Positions 8,674-16,636 of a stretch of 64,000 nucleotides of DNA are shown here, one piece after another. Below the pieces are notes generated by a model. The model was not told the DNA's origin and did no database searches. It saw only the letters and a program-made list of their open reading frames with translations. Position numbers and translations under genes: made by a program. The DNA comes from Arthrobacter bussei (GTDB lineage: Bacteria; Actinomycetota; Actinomycetes; Actinomycetales; Micrococcaceae): the NCBI RefSeq assembly GCF_009377195.2, contig NZ_VJXX01000007.1:54238-118237 (forward strand), in the 5' to 3' direction. The stretch's first letter is position 1; every line of letters begins with the position of its first letter.

Positions 8674-9411
8674 ATGATGGCCGTCACAGCCAAGGCCTTC
8701 CAGCTGTGGCGTTCCCGTATCGCACCGCAGGACACCGTCTCGGACGTGTGCAGGGTAGCCGGGATCAAGCGTTCCACTCTCGCCCAGCAGCTCGTCCGGG
8801 GCAAGGTCTCCGTCCCCACGATCGTCTCGATCGCACGGGGCTACGGCCTTCCACCCGTCGAATCGCTGGCCGTCTTCGAGGGGTTCGCCGACGTTCCGGC
8901 CGGGGTCCGCACCCCCACGGACGCCGAACTCGTGAGCCAGGTCTCGCACATCGACATCCTCCGGCTGCTGGTGGCGCGCAGCGAGGACCAGGAATGCGCG
9001 GGGAGCGACCTGCAGCTGAACCTCGCCCCCTTCCCGCACAGGAATTCCGTCCGCGCGTGGATCGAGGCGATCGACCCGGGGGACCTCCGGCAACAGCTGG
9101 CCGCGCGCACGGGGGTCGCCCGGCAGAATCTGTCCGCGCAGCTCACGGCGGGGCGTCTGGCGCCCGAGATCGCGGTCGAAGCTGCGCGGATCGCCGGGGT
9201 GTCGCTGGCCAGCGGCCTGGTGGTCACGGGCCTCCTGACGCCTGACGAGGGCGGCTGGCCCCTGGACGGCAGGGCGAGAGCCCTCTGCGCCATGCCCGAT
9301 CTCGATCTCGTGTTCCTCGCCCGGGACCGCCTCGACGTGCTCGGCAAGCAGATCCGCAGGGCCGAGCTCGACGACGGCAAGGACCGCGCCATGTGGGAGA
9401 ACCTCGGATGA
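8674..9411 (+). CDS. Protein with two helix-turn-helix repeats, unknown regulator
   Basis: A soluble protein of about 245 residues with two similar HTH-like segments: DVCRVAGIKRSTLAQQLVRG (about residues 25-44) and, after a ~100-residue linker, LAARTGVARQNLSAQLTAGR (about 143-162). Each is followed by a helix and a V/I-A-R-x-x-G-x-x-L stretch, suggesting internal duplication of an XRE-like domain. Start is ATG 8674 or 8677, with AAAGG just upstream. The stop overlaps the start of the membrane-protein gene (ATGA), so the two are coupled. No family name assigned; DNA binding is inferred from the HTH pattern. Confidence 0.75.
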   Translation: MMAVTAKAFQLWRSRIAPQDTVSDVCRVAGIKRSTLAQQLVRGKVSVPTIVSIARGYGLPPVESLAVFEGFADVPAGVRTPTDAELVSQVSHIDILRLLVARSEDQECAGSDLQLNLAPFPHRNSVRAWIEAIDPGDLRQQLAARTGVARQNLSAQLTAGRLAPEIAVEAARIAGVSLASGLVVTGLLTPDEGGWPLDGRARALCAMPDLDLVFLARDRLDVLGKQIRRAELDDGKDRAMWENLG

Positions 9412-10130
9412 ACAACCTGGCGATCCAGTGGCTGGTTCTCGCGCTCTGCGCGCTCGGCGCCGTCGTCCGGCTTCCCGGCGTCCTCCAGGGGAGGGGCAGG
9501 GTGGTCTTCACTGCTCTGGTCCTCCTCACGGTTGCCGTCGGACTCTCGCTCGATGCGATCTACCTCGCCGTGGACCCGGTCCTGGGCGGTGTGAACGTGG
9601 CCAACCTGCTGCTCCGTGGGTGCCTGTACGCCGTGTTCCTGCTCCTGGGCCTCCGCATGGCTGCGGCCTTCGACTCCCGTCTGGCGAGCCGACTGGTCGC
9701 GGGACCCTTCGGTATCGCCGTGCTGGCCGTGACCGTCTTGGCGACGCTGTACTTCTTCCTCGCCAGCGAGTTGCAGGGCAGCTCCACCGGTCTGCGGGGA
9801 TTCGACACCCAGGACACGGTGCTGCAGTACATCGTGGTCGGACGGTTGTACCCCGCGTACGTCGCGGCCTGCCTCGTCGTCCCGGGAGTCCACGCGGCCC
9901 TCGACCGGCAGGCCCGGCCCCTCCACCGCCTGGCGAGCGGCTTCCTCGCCGCCGGGTTCACCCTGGTGGTGGCGAACGTCGCGCTGCGGCTGATCGCGGC
10001 CGACCTCCATCAGTGGGACATCATCCTGCCGTTCTCGGCCATCCTCCTGACCGTCGTCGGACTGTGCCTGATCTGGGCCAGCCACCTCGTGAACGTACGG
10101 AGCCGCCGTCGGGCGAACAAGCTTGCCTAG
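9408..10130 (+). CDS. Seven-helix membrane protein of unknown function
   Basis: A 240-residue integral membrane protein with seven hydrophobic segments (beginning at IQWLVLALCALGAVV and ending at ILLTVVGLCLIWASHLV) and a short basic C-terminus (RSRRRANKLA). No catalytic or transport motif recognised. The ATG at 9408 overlaps the stop of the duplicated-HTH gene by four bases, so both are probably made together. The pairing suggests the membrane protein and DNA-binding protein act in one pathway, for example signal reception and response, but nothing in the sequence proves it. Confidence 0.75.
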   Translation: MNNLAIQWLVLALCALGAVVRLPGVLQGRGRVVFTALVLLTVAVGLSLDAIYLAVDPVLGGVNVANLLLRGCLYAVFLLLGLRMAAAFDSRLASRLVAGPFGIAVLAVTVLATLYFFLASELQGSSTGLRGFDTQDTVLQYIVVGRLYPAYVAACLVVPGVHAALDRQARPLHRLASGFLAAGFTLVVANVALRLIAADLHQWDIILPFSAILLTVVGLCLIWASHLVNVRSRRRANKLA

Positions 10131-10250
10131 GCGCCGCGCGAAGCGTGACGCAATCGTGTCCTCGCTGCATTCACGTTTTCATGTTCGTGTGTAAAAATAA
10201 TGATTATGTAACTGCCGCTGTCCGTGGGGGGTCAGCGGATCGTTGCGAGC

Positions 10251-10292
10251 CGGGTAGGTGAGTCCATTAGAACGGGTGGACCCACCTACCCG
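10251..10292. repeat. Hairpin 1 downstream of membrane-protein gene
   Basis: CGGGTAGGTGAGTCCA (10251-10266) pairs with TGGACCCACCTACCCG (10277-10292) at 15 of 16 positions around a ten-base loop. It lies 120 bases past the membrane-protein stop and 24 bases before a second perfect hairpin. It may terminate the HTH/membrane transcript. Confidence 0.6.
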
Positions 10293-10315
10293 ACCACCAG
10301 TGCTGGGGGCACAGC

Positions 10316-10359
10316 GAAGGGCACCATCCGCCAGGTATCAGCGGCGGATGGTGCCCTTC
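10316..10359. terminator. Terminator after ptsH
   Basis: Perfect 17-bp stem GAAGGGCACCATCCGCC (10316-10332) with GGCGGATGGTGCCCTTC (10343-10359) and a ten-base loop, placed 10 bases past the ptsH stop. It ends the fructose operon and can also stop transcription coming from the left. Confidence 0.88.
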
Positions 10360-10369
10360 CTCGTGGGTG

Positions 10370-10648
10370 CTACTCGGCGTCGTGGTCCGTCTCGATGATC
10401 CTGGCGAGGCTCTCGAGTGCGTCCTCGGCGCCGTCGCCCTCGGCGCGGAGGACGATCACGTCGCCGTGCGACGCACCGAGGCTCATCAGCGAGAGGATGC
10501 TCGAGGCGTCCATCGCCTCCTCCGCGGGCTCGCCGTCCATGGCGATGGTGACCTCGATGGGAAGCTCGCCTGCGGCCTCCGCGAAGATGGACGCGGGTCG
10601 GGCGTGCAGGCCGACCCGGCTCGCCACTGTTGCCTTGCGTTCTGCCAT
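10370..10648 (-). CDS. ptsH: Phosphocarrier protein HPr
   Basis: Cytoplasmic PTS phosphocarrier of 92 residues. The phosphorylated histidine is H15 in SRVGLHARPAS, and the regulatory-serine region is seen as ASSILSLMSLGA around residue 50. HPr passes phosphate from enzyme I to EIIA of FruA encoded just upstream. ATG 10648 is chosen for its ribosome site GAGGAG seven bases upstream. Enzyme I is not in the window and must be encoded elsewhere. Last gene of the fruR-fruK-fruA-ptsH operon. Confidence 0.95.
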   Translation of the reverse strand: MAERKATVASRVGLHARPASIFAEAAGELPIEVTIAMDGEPAEEAMDASSILSLMSLGASHGDVIVLRAEGDGAEDALESLARIIETDHDAE

Positions 10649-10699
10649 GTTGTGCTCCTCTGTGTAGGTGGGTTCAGGTACAGCCAACCGGACCTGCGG

Positions 10700-12802
10700 T
10701 CAGGCTGCAACCGGCTCGGCGACCGGGGCGTCCTTCTTGCTGGTGGCGTAGCGCTTGAGGCCGATCACCGCCAGGGCGGAGATGATCGTCCCGACGATGA
10801 TCGCGATGACGAACATGGCGACGTTCCCGATGGCGAAGAAGACGAAGATCCCGCCGTGCGGCGCCTGTGACGTGACGCCCGTTCCCATGACGATCGCGCC
10901 GGTGACGGCGGAACCGAGCAGTGAGGCCGGGATGACGCGCAGCGGATCGGCGGCGGCGAACGGGATGGCCCCCTCGGAGATGAAGGCGGCGCCCAGGAGC
11001 CAGGCAGCCTTCCCGTTCTCGCGTTCGGCGACTGTGAACCGGCGGCGGTCGAGCACCGTGGCCAGGGCCATGGCCAGCGGGGGAACCATGCCGGCAGCCA
11101 TGACGGCGGCCATGATCTGCCAGGGTGCCTGGTTGTCGATCGATCCGGCGCCCAGGCCGGCGACGGCGAAGGAGTAGGCAACCTTGTTGACCGGACCACC
11201 GAGATCGACGGCCATCATGAGGCCCAGGATGAGGCCCAGGCCGACGGCGGCTGTGCCGGTGAGGCCGGAGAGCCAGTTGTTGAGGCCGACGGTGATGGCC
11301 GCGATGGGCCCGCCGAGCACGAGGAACATGAGGCCCGAGGCCACGATCGACGCCAGCAGCGGGATGATGACGACCGGCATGAGACTCCGCAGCCAGCGAG
11401 GTACCGCGAGGCGCCCGATCATCAGGGCGACGTACCCGGCGAGCAGGCCACCGACGATCCCGCCGAGGAAACCCGCTCCCATGAACCCTGCGACGGCGCC
11501 CGCGACGAAGCCGGGCGCGATGCCGGGCCGGTCCGCCAGGGCGTAGGCGATGTACCCGGCGAGTGCCGGCACGAGGAACCCGAGGGAGAGCTGGCCGATC
11601 TTGAAGGCGACGGCGCCGAGGTAGGTCGCCAGGCCCCCGTCGGGCAGGTTGCCGAAGTTGTTCTCCAGCACGATCGTGTCCGCGGTGTCGGTGATGAGGT
11701 ACCCCCCGAGCAGGAAGCCGAGCGCGATCAGCAGGCCACCGCCGGCCACGAACGGGATCATGTAGCTGACGCCCGTGAGCAGGGCGCGCTTCAGCGTGCT
11801 GCCGATGCCGTCCCGGCCGCCGTCGTCGTCGGACTGCTCCCCGCCGGCCGTGCCGGCGACCCTGCGGGCGTTGGGGTTCGAGGCGGCCGCGAGTGCTTCC
11901 TCGACCATCTCGCCGGGCTCGTCGATGCCGCGCTTCACGGGCGCGCTGATGACGGGGAGGCCGGCGAAGCGCTGCTTGTCGCGGACGTCGACGTCGACGG
12001 CGAAGATCACGGCATCGGCCGCCGCGATGACCGCGGGGTCCAGCGGAGTCGCTCCGGAGGAGCCCTGCGTCTCGACCTGGAGGTCGACCCCGCGCTCCTT
12101 GGCGGCGGCGACGAGTGAGTCCGCAGCCATGTAGGTGTGGGCGATCCCCGTGGGGCACGCGGTGACCGCGACGAGGCGCCGGACCTTCGTGTCCGTGGAC
12201 CGTCCCTGCTCGACGGCGGGGCCCGTGGTGTCGGTGCCCGACGGTGACGTTCCGAGGGTCGCGGCTGCCTCGCTCGAGCGGTCGCCGGCGGCGGTGCCGG
12301 CTGCGGTGCTGCCGGCCGCGTGGGCGCCGTCGCCCGCGATGGCCGGCTCACCGATCCCGAGGGCGCCGTTGACCAGCGCGACGACGTCCGCCGGGGTCCG
12401 GGCGGCCCGCAGCGAAGCCGTGAAGTCCTTCCTGATGAGGGATCGGGCGAGCTTCGAGAGGAGCTTCAGGTGCTCCTGGTCCGCGCCGTCCGGAGCCGCG
12501 ATGAAGAACACGAGGTCGGCGGGGCCGTCCTTGGCGCCGAAGTCGACGGCCGGGGACAGGCGGGCCATGGCGAGCGTCGCCTCCGAGACGGCCTTCGAGC
12601 GGCAGTGCGGGATGGCGATACCACCGGGGACGCCGGTGGAGGTCTTCTCCTCCCGGGCGAGGGCGTCGGCGTACAGGGCGTCGACCTCCGTGGAGCGCCC
12701 CTGCGCGGCGACCTGTTCCGCGAGGTACCGGATCACCGAGGAACGCTCGGCCCCCAGGTCCTCGTCCAGGGAGACGAGCTCCGGGGTGATGAGTTCGGAC
12801 AT
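10700..12802 (-). CDS. fruA: Fructose-specific PTS enzyme II, EIIABC fusion
   Basis: A 700-residue permease-kinase that imports fructose as fructose 1-phosphate. Domain order: EIIA residues ~1-150 with phospho-acceptor H66 (GGIAIPHCRSK); an Ala/Gly/Thr-rich linker ~151-205; EIIB ~207-305 with phospho-cysteine C216 (VTACPTGIAHTYMAA); and EIIC ~335-690 with eight or more helices. A single chain with all three domains is usual in actinobacteria. The ATG overlaps the fruK stop by one base (TGATG) and follows AGGAGGAATTC. Confidence 0.95.
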   Translation of the reverse strand: MSELITPELVSLDEDLGAERSSVIRYLAEQVAAQGRSTEVDALYADALAREEKTSTGVPGGIAIPHCRSKAVSEATLAMARLSPAVDFGAKDGPADLVFFIAAPDGADQEHLKLLSKLARSLIRKDFTASLRAARTPADVVALVNGALGIGEPAIAGDGAHAAGSTAAGTAAGDRSSEAAATLGTSPSGTDTTGPAVEQGRSTDTKVRRLVAVTACPTGIAHTYMAADSLVAAAKERGVDLQVETQGSSGATPLDPAVIAAADAVIFAVDVDVRDKQRFAGLPVISAPVKRGIDEPGEMVEEALAAASNPNARRVAGTAGGEQSDDDGGRDGIGSTLKRALLTGVSYMIPFVAGGGLLIALGFLLGGYLITDTADTIVLENNFGNLPDGGLATYLGAVAFKIGQLSLGFLVPALAGYIAYALADRPGIAPGFVAGAVAGFMGAGFLGGIVGGLLAGYVALMIGRLAVPRWLRSLMPVVIIPLLASIVASGLMFLVLGGPIAAITVGLNNWLSGLTGTAAVGLGLILGLMMAVDLGGPVNKVAYSFAVAGLGAGSIDNQAPWQIMAAVMAAGMVPPLAMALATVLDRRRFTVAERENGKAAWLLGAAFISEGAIPFAAADPLRVIPASLLGSAVTGAIVMGTGVTSQAPHGGIFVFFAIGNVAMFVIAIIVGTIISALAVIGLKRYATSKKDAPVAEPVAA

Positions 12803-13824
12803 CAGAATTCCTCCTGTGCTTTGGGTCCGGCGATGGACCCGGTAGCGCTTGGTTCGATCACGGGAAGGGTGACCATGAGGGGGGTGACGGTGACGGCGGC
12901 GGGCGTCGTCCGGTCGAGCGATGGGACGGTGGAGCCAGGAAGGGCGGCAGCCGCCGATCCGTGAGCGACAGCCTGGCGCAGGCAGTTCTCGGGGAGTTCG
13001 CCTGCGCTGTGCGCCAGCAGGTAGCCGGCCAGTGCGGAGTCTCCCGCACCGACCGTGGAACGCGCCGTGACGGGCGGGTGCACGGCGTGCCAGGCCCCCG
13101 CGTTCGTCACGAGCAGGGCACCCTTGGAACCAAGGGTCGCCAGTACCGCACCCACCCCCGCGGTGATGAGCACCGCGCAGGCCTTCGCGGCCAGTTCGTG
13201 ATCGTGCTCGAGCTCGTCACCCGTGCCGATGCCGGTGAGCTCGCTGAGCTCCTCGGCATTCGGCTTCAGCAGATCGGGTGCCGGGACCCCGGCCGCCGCC
13301 TCGATGAGCGGCTCGCCGGAGGAGTCGATGGCGATGAGGGGAGCGGACAGGCCGTAGGCCTCACGGACCGCCGCGGTCACCGTGGTGTAGAAGGTCGCGG
13401 GGACGCCCGGCGGCAGGGACCCGGCCAGGACGAGCCAGTCGGCGCCGTCGCTCTCCTCGACGACGACGGCGACGAGACGGTCGATCAGCCCGGAGGATAG
13501 CTCGGGGCCGGGCTCGTTGATCTTCGTCGTCGTGCCGTCCGGCTCGGTGATCGCGGTGTTGGTGCGCAGGCCCGCTCCGACGGGCAGGTTGCGGAACGGG
13601 ACCCCGACGGCGCTGAGGCCGGCCAGCACGGGGTCGTCGTCGTCCCCGGGAAGGACCGCGAGGGTGCGCGTCCCGGACATCGCGAGAGCCCGGCTGACGT
13701 TCACGCCCTTGCCGCCGGCTTCCTGGACCACGCGGGCGGCCCGCTGCACGGCGCCGCGCGCCAGGGGCTCCGTGAGCTCGACGGTGCGGTCGATACTGGG
13801 GTTCGCGGTGAGGGTGAGGATCAT
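12802..13824 (-). CDS. fruK: 1-phosphofructokinase
   Basis: Cytoplasmic PfkB-family kinase, 340 residues, converting fructose 1-phosphate from FruA to fructose 1,6-bisphosphate. Motifs: N-terminal MILTLTANPSIDRT substrate segment, GGKGVNVSRAL glycine-rich signature near residue 38, and the C-terminal anion-hole/catalytic STVGAGDSALAGYL. About 30 residues at the C-terminus exceed the typical length. The start overlaps the fruR stop (ATGA), and the stop overlaps fruA. Confidence 0.94.
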   Translation of the reverse strand: MILTLTANPSIDRTVELTEPLARGAVQRAARVVQEAGGKGVNVSRALAMSGTRTLAVLPGDDDDPVLAGLSAVGVPFRNLPVGAGLRTNTAITEPDGTTTKINEPGPELSSGLIDRLVAVVVEESDGADWLVLAGSLPPGVPATFYTTVTAAVREAYGLSAPLIAIDSSGEPLIEAAAGVPAPDLLKPNAEELSELTGIGTGDELEHDHELAAKACAVLITAGVGAVLATLGSKGALLVTNAGAWHAVHPPVTARSTVGAGDSALAGYLLAHSAGELPENCLRQAVAHGSAAAALPGSTVPSLDRTTPAAVTVTPLMVTLPVIEPSATGSIAGPKAQEEF

Positions 13825-14588
13825 GCGACCGTCACCTCCACATCGGCAGCGGCGAGCGCCTCGGCGAGGGCGCCCCGGGGCGCGCGGTCGGTGATGAGTA
13901 CATCGATGTCCTCCAGGGTGGCGAAACTGATCAGGGTCTCCTCGTCGAATTTCGACGAGTCCGCCAGCAGCACTACACGCCGGGCGGAACGAAGGATGGC
14001 GGTCTTGACGGCAGCCTCGTCGACGTCCGGTGTGCTCAGGCCGAAGCCGGCCGCGAGGCCGTTCGTCCCGATGAACGCGACATCCGCCCGCAGGCGTTCG
14101 TAGTGCGACACCGTGCTGCTGCCGACGGCCGCGCTGGTGAGGGCACGGACGCGCCCTCCCACCAGCTCGACGCTCAGCCCCGCACCCGAGATCATGGCGG
14201 CGACGGGTACGGAGTGCGTGATGACGGCCAGGCCGGTCCGTGCTTCGGCCACGAGGAGCTCGGCCAGGGCGCCGGTGGTGCTGCCGGCATCGACGACGAC
14301 GGCACCGGCGAGGGGTGCGAGGTCGAGGGCGGCCCCGGCGATGCGCTTCTTCTCGGGGGAGCGCCGGGCCGAGCGGCTGCTGAGGCTCGGCTCGTCGGTG
14401 GTGGCACCGCTGCCCGCGATGGCCCCGCCGTGTACCCGACGCAGGACGCCGTCGTTCTCGAGCAGGGCGAGGTCCCGCCGCACGGTCTCCTTGGTGATCC
14501 CGAAGCGGGAGGAGAGCGCGGACACCGTGACGCGGCCATCGGCGAGGACCATGGTGCTGATCTGCCGGTACCGCTCTTCCGCGAACAT
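13821..14588 (-). CDS. fruR: DeoR-family transcriptional regulator of the fructose operon
   Basis: A 255-residue DNA-binding regulator: N-terminal DeoR winged HTH (MFAEERYRQISTMVL, VTVSALSSRFGITKETVRRDL) and a C-terminal sugar-phosphate sensor domain (VVDAGSTTGALAELL, AFIGTNGLAAGFGLST, ADSSKFDEETLISFA). First gene of fruR-fruK-fruA-ptsH, so likely autoregulated and relieved by a fructose phosphate; that regulation is known for relatives and inferred here. No clear operator was pinned down in the 14589-14715 leader. Confidence 0.88.
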   Translation of the reverse strand: MFAEERYRQISTMVLADGRVTVSALSSRFGITKETVRRDLALLENDGVLRRVHGGAIAGSGATTDEPSLSSRSARRSPEKKRIAGAALDLAPLAGAVVVDAGSTTGALAELLVAEARTGLAVITHSVPVAAMISGAGLSVELVGGRVRALTSAAVGSSTVSHYERLRADVAFIGTNGLAAGFGLSTPDVDEAAVKTAILRSARRVVLLADSSKFDEETLISFATLEDIDVLITDRAPRGALAEALAAADVEVTVA

Positions 14589-14715
14589 GAGGACCCCGTC
14601 GTCTCGGATCGAGTAACCCCGACCGTGTGGCTTTGTCTGTGTTTGAGTGACTCTAGACCCGGTTTTCCTGTGACGTCAAGCACTTTCGCACCTACCCGGA
14701 AGTAAACACAGAAAA

Positions 14716-14746
14716 GGGAAGACCGGGACGATGCCCCGGCCTTCCC
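14716..14746. terminator. Hairpin downstream of the DUF6458 gene
   Basis: GGGAAG-A-CCGGG pairs with CCCGG-C-CTTCCC between about 14716 and 14746. It sits past the DUF6458 stop on the minus strand and upstream of fruR, insulating the two transcripts. Confidence 0.7.
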
Positions 14747-14774
14747 CTACTCCTCGTGAGTGTGTGCTCCCGGA

Positions 14775-15029
14775 TCAGAGGCCGGTGTCGCGGGACTCCC
14801 TGCGCGTGATGGTCTCGCCCGTGTTCGGATCCACGACCGAGCGGGACTCGGAGACACGCGCCTGACGGCGAGGGGCCGCCAGGACGAGGGAGGCGATGAG
14901 GCCGATCACGCCGACCGCCATCAGGATGTAGCCGACGAGTGCCAGGTCGACGAAGCTGACCTGGACCTGCACGGCGAAAGCAAGAATTGCACCGAGTGCA
15001 ATAAGAAAGATTGACGAACCGATTCGCAT
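14775..15029 (-). CDS. Small membrane protein, DUF6458 type
   Basis: An 84-residue protein with two helices: an N-terminal segment IFLIALGAILAFAVQVQV and LALVGYILMAVGVIGLIASLVL, followed by a polar tail ending in SRDTGL. This matches the small actinobacterial DUF6458 family, of unknown function. A perfect ribosome site, GGAGGAG, precedes the ATG. Monocistronic and divergent from the GlsB-like gene. Confidence 0.8.
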   Translation of the reverse strand: MRIGSSIFLIALGAILAFAVQVQVSFVDLALVGYILMAVGVIGLIASLVLAAPRRQARVSESRSVVDPNTGETITRRESRDTGL

Positions 15030-15373
15030 GACAAAAACTCCTCCGGTGTGACGTATTGGCAGATTCGAGAGAATTCCCCAGCGGTTTCACTGACTCTGCC
15101 GCTTACTCCCGGGGCGGCCCGCTTGCGCTCAGCATACGGGTGGATCGCCGGAAAACCGGGGTGCCTGATGGCACCACGCCGCGTCGGCCTGCCCCGTATC
15201 GATTCGGAGAATGTTGCCCGCGACCTCTTGCTAAGCAGGATTAGCGTGGTGCTACGATTGCACCCTAAGCATGCTGATGAAGTACAGTTGCAGCCAGTTG
15301 CACTTCGATGCACCGTAGTACTCGACAGCATCCTGTCCCCGGACAGGATGCCTCATCACTCAAGGAGCACCAC
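15030..15373. other. Divergent intergenic region, DUF6458 / GlsB-like gene
   Basis: About 340 bases, noticeably AT-richer than the neighbouring genes. It holds a candidate promoter toward the right (TTGCTA near 15228 and TACGAT near 15253), the AAGCATGCT motif at 15265-15280, and a tandem pair of CAGTTGCA at 15285-15292 and 15295-15302. No open frame of coding character was seen. Confidence 0.5.
15265..15280 (+). promoter_or_regulatory. AAGCATGCT-type motif, copy 1
   Basis: CTAAGCATGCTGATGA, 94 bases before the GlsB-like start. Related copies lie upstream of three other stress-type genes in this window (22218-22234, 38289-38304, 43960-43976). Confidence 0.5.
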
Positions 15374-15643
15374 ATGAGTTTCATCGCATTCCTTATCCTC
15401 GGCCTTCTCGCCGGCGCCCTCGCCAAGCTGATCATGCCCGGCAAGCAGGGCGGCGGCATCATCGTCACCATGATCCTGGGCGTCGTCGGCGCCTTCCTCG
15501 GCGGGTTCATCGGCGGCAGCATCCTCGGCATCAACATGGGCAGCACGTTCTCCCTGCCGTCGATCCTCTTCGCCGTCCTCGGCGCCCTGATCGTGCTCTT
15601 CATCTACGGCCTCATCACCGGTCGCAAGGGCTCGCGCGTCTGA
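15374..15643 (+). CDS. GlsB/YeaQ/YmgE family stress membrane protein
   Basis: An 89-residue hydrophobic protein with three helices. The G-L-L-A-G-A-L-A-K-L-I-M-P-G-K start, then IIVTMILGVVGAFLGGFIGG, is the hallmark of the transglycosylase-associated (PF04226) family, induced by acid, osmotic or general stress in many bacteria. ATG 15374 follows CAAGGAG. It is preceded by the AAGCATGCT-type motif and followed by a strong hairpin, so it is a monocistronic unit. Confidence 0.9.
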   Translation: MSFIAFLILGLLAGALAKLIMPGKQGGGIIVTMILGVVGAFLGGFIGGSILGINMGSTFSLPSILFAVLGALIVLFIYGLITGRKGSRV

Positions 15644-15680
15644 TCTGCACCATCGGCTGAACCGTGGGGGAACAGCTGTC

Positions 15681-15711
15681 GAAGGGCGTCACCGGACCGG
15701 TGGCGCCCTTC
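15681..15711. terminator. Terminator after GlsB-like gene
   Basis: GAAGGGCG and CGCCCTTC at the ends enclose CACCGG/CCGGTG, giving a near-perfect hairpin with one internal mismatch, 38 bases past the stop. Confidence 0.8.
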
Positions 15712-15828
15712 GCTGTTACAGGCGGACATCCGGATCCGCTCCTGCACCGCAGACAGAACCCCGGGCGGGCAGGGCGATGCCGCACCTACACTCGAATCAG
15801 GGGCATACGAACCATCGGAGGGACCACC

Positions 15829-16614
15829 ATGTTTGGCCGCACCAAGGAGAACCCGGCAGTCAAGGCCGCCAACGGAACGCTGTTCGACAAGGACGGCAAC
15901 CCGAAGCCGGCCATCCTTCGCGCCGTGGAGCGCGCCCTCGACGTCCAGCGCCCGTTCGTCCTGTCCAATCTCGAGCGGCTGAGGAGGCGTCACCCCGAGG
16001 CGTCGCCTGCGGAGCTCGCCCGGCTGCTCGAGCGTGACTACCTGCGCGCGACGACGGTGGCGGGAGCGGCCGTCGGCGCCACCGCAGCGGTGCCGGCCGT
16101 CGGGACGCTGGCCTCCCTCGGACTCTCCGCCGCGGCGACCGTCGGGTTCCTCGAGGCGACGGCGCTCTTCGCGGAGTCCATCGCGGAACTGCACGGCGTC
16201 AGCACCGAGGACCCCGAGCGTTCACGCGCCATGGTCATGGCGATCCTCATGGGGGAGGAGGGCACGGCGCTGATCCGCTCCATCCTGGGTGCTTCGGCGG
16301 GCCAGGGCGCTCCCCAGTACTGGGGCCAGCTCGTCAACAAGGCCGCCCCTGCCTCGATGGTCAGGACCGTGACGCGCTCGATCCAGCGGCGCTTCCTGAA
16401 GAAGTTCCTGGCGAAGCAGGGTGGCTTCATGCTCGGCCGCGCCCTGCCTTTCGGTGCAGGCGCCGTGATCGGCGGAACAGGCAACCACCTCATGGGCAAG
16501 GGGGTCATCAGGACCACGCGTGAGGCGTTCGGGCCCCTGCCCCAGACCATCCCCGGAGAACTCGCCGACGTGCTCGAGCTGTCCCGGCGGGATGCCGGGA
16601 ACAAGCAGGCTTGA
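15829..16614 (+). CDS. EcsC-like protein of unknown function
   Basis: A 261-residue protein: an N-terminal helical region (residues ~1-75), a central hydrophobic, glycine/alanine-rich part (AGAAVGATAAVPAVGTLASL, ~80-120), then a basic segment (TRSIQRRFLKKFLAK) and a second glycine-rich hydrophobic region (FGAGAVIGGTGNHLMGKG). The pattern resembles the EcsC family (PF12787), whose role is unclear; assignment is tentative. ATG 15829 follows GGAGGGACC. Convergent with the DUF445 gene 22 bases away. Confidence 0.7.
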   Translation: MFGRTKENPAVKAANGTLFDKDGNPKPAILRAVERALDVQRPFVLSNLERLRRRHPEASPAELARLLERDYLRATTVAGAAVGATAAVPAVGTLASLGLSAAATVGFLEATALFAESIAELHGVSTEDPERSRAMVMAILMGEEGTALIRSILGASAGQGAPQYWGQLVNKAAPASMVRTVTRSIQRRFLKKFLAKQGGFMLGRALPFGAGAVIGGTGNHLMGKGVIRTTREAFGPLPQTIPGELADVLELSRRDAGNKQA

Positions 16615-16636
16615 CGGGCGGGCCGAAGACGCGCGC

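Noticed and set aside
10131..10369. Possible riboswitch before the fructose operon
   Set aside because: The hairpins lie at the 3' end of ptsH, not upstream of fruR; no known aptamer pattern was recognised.
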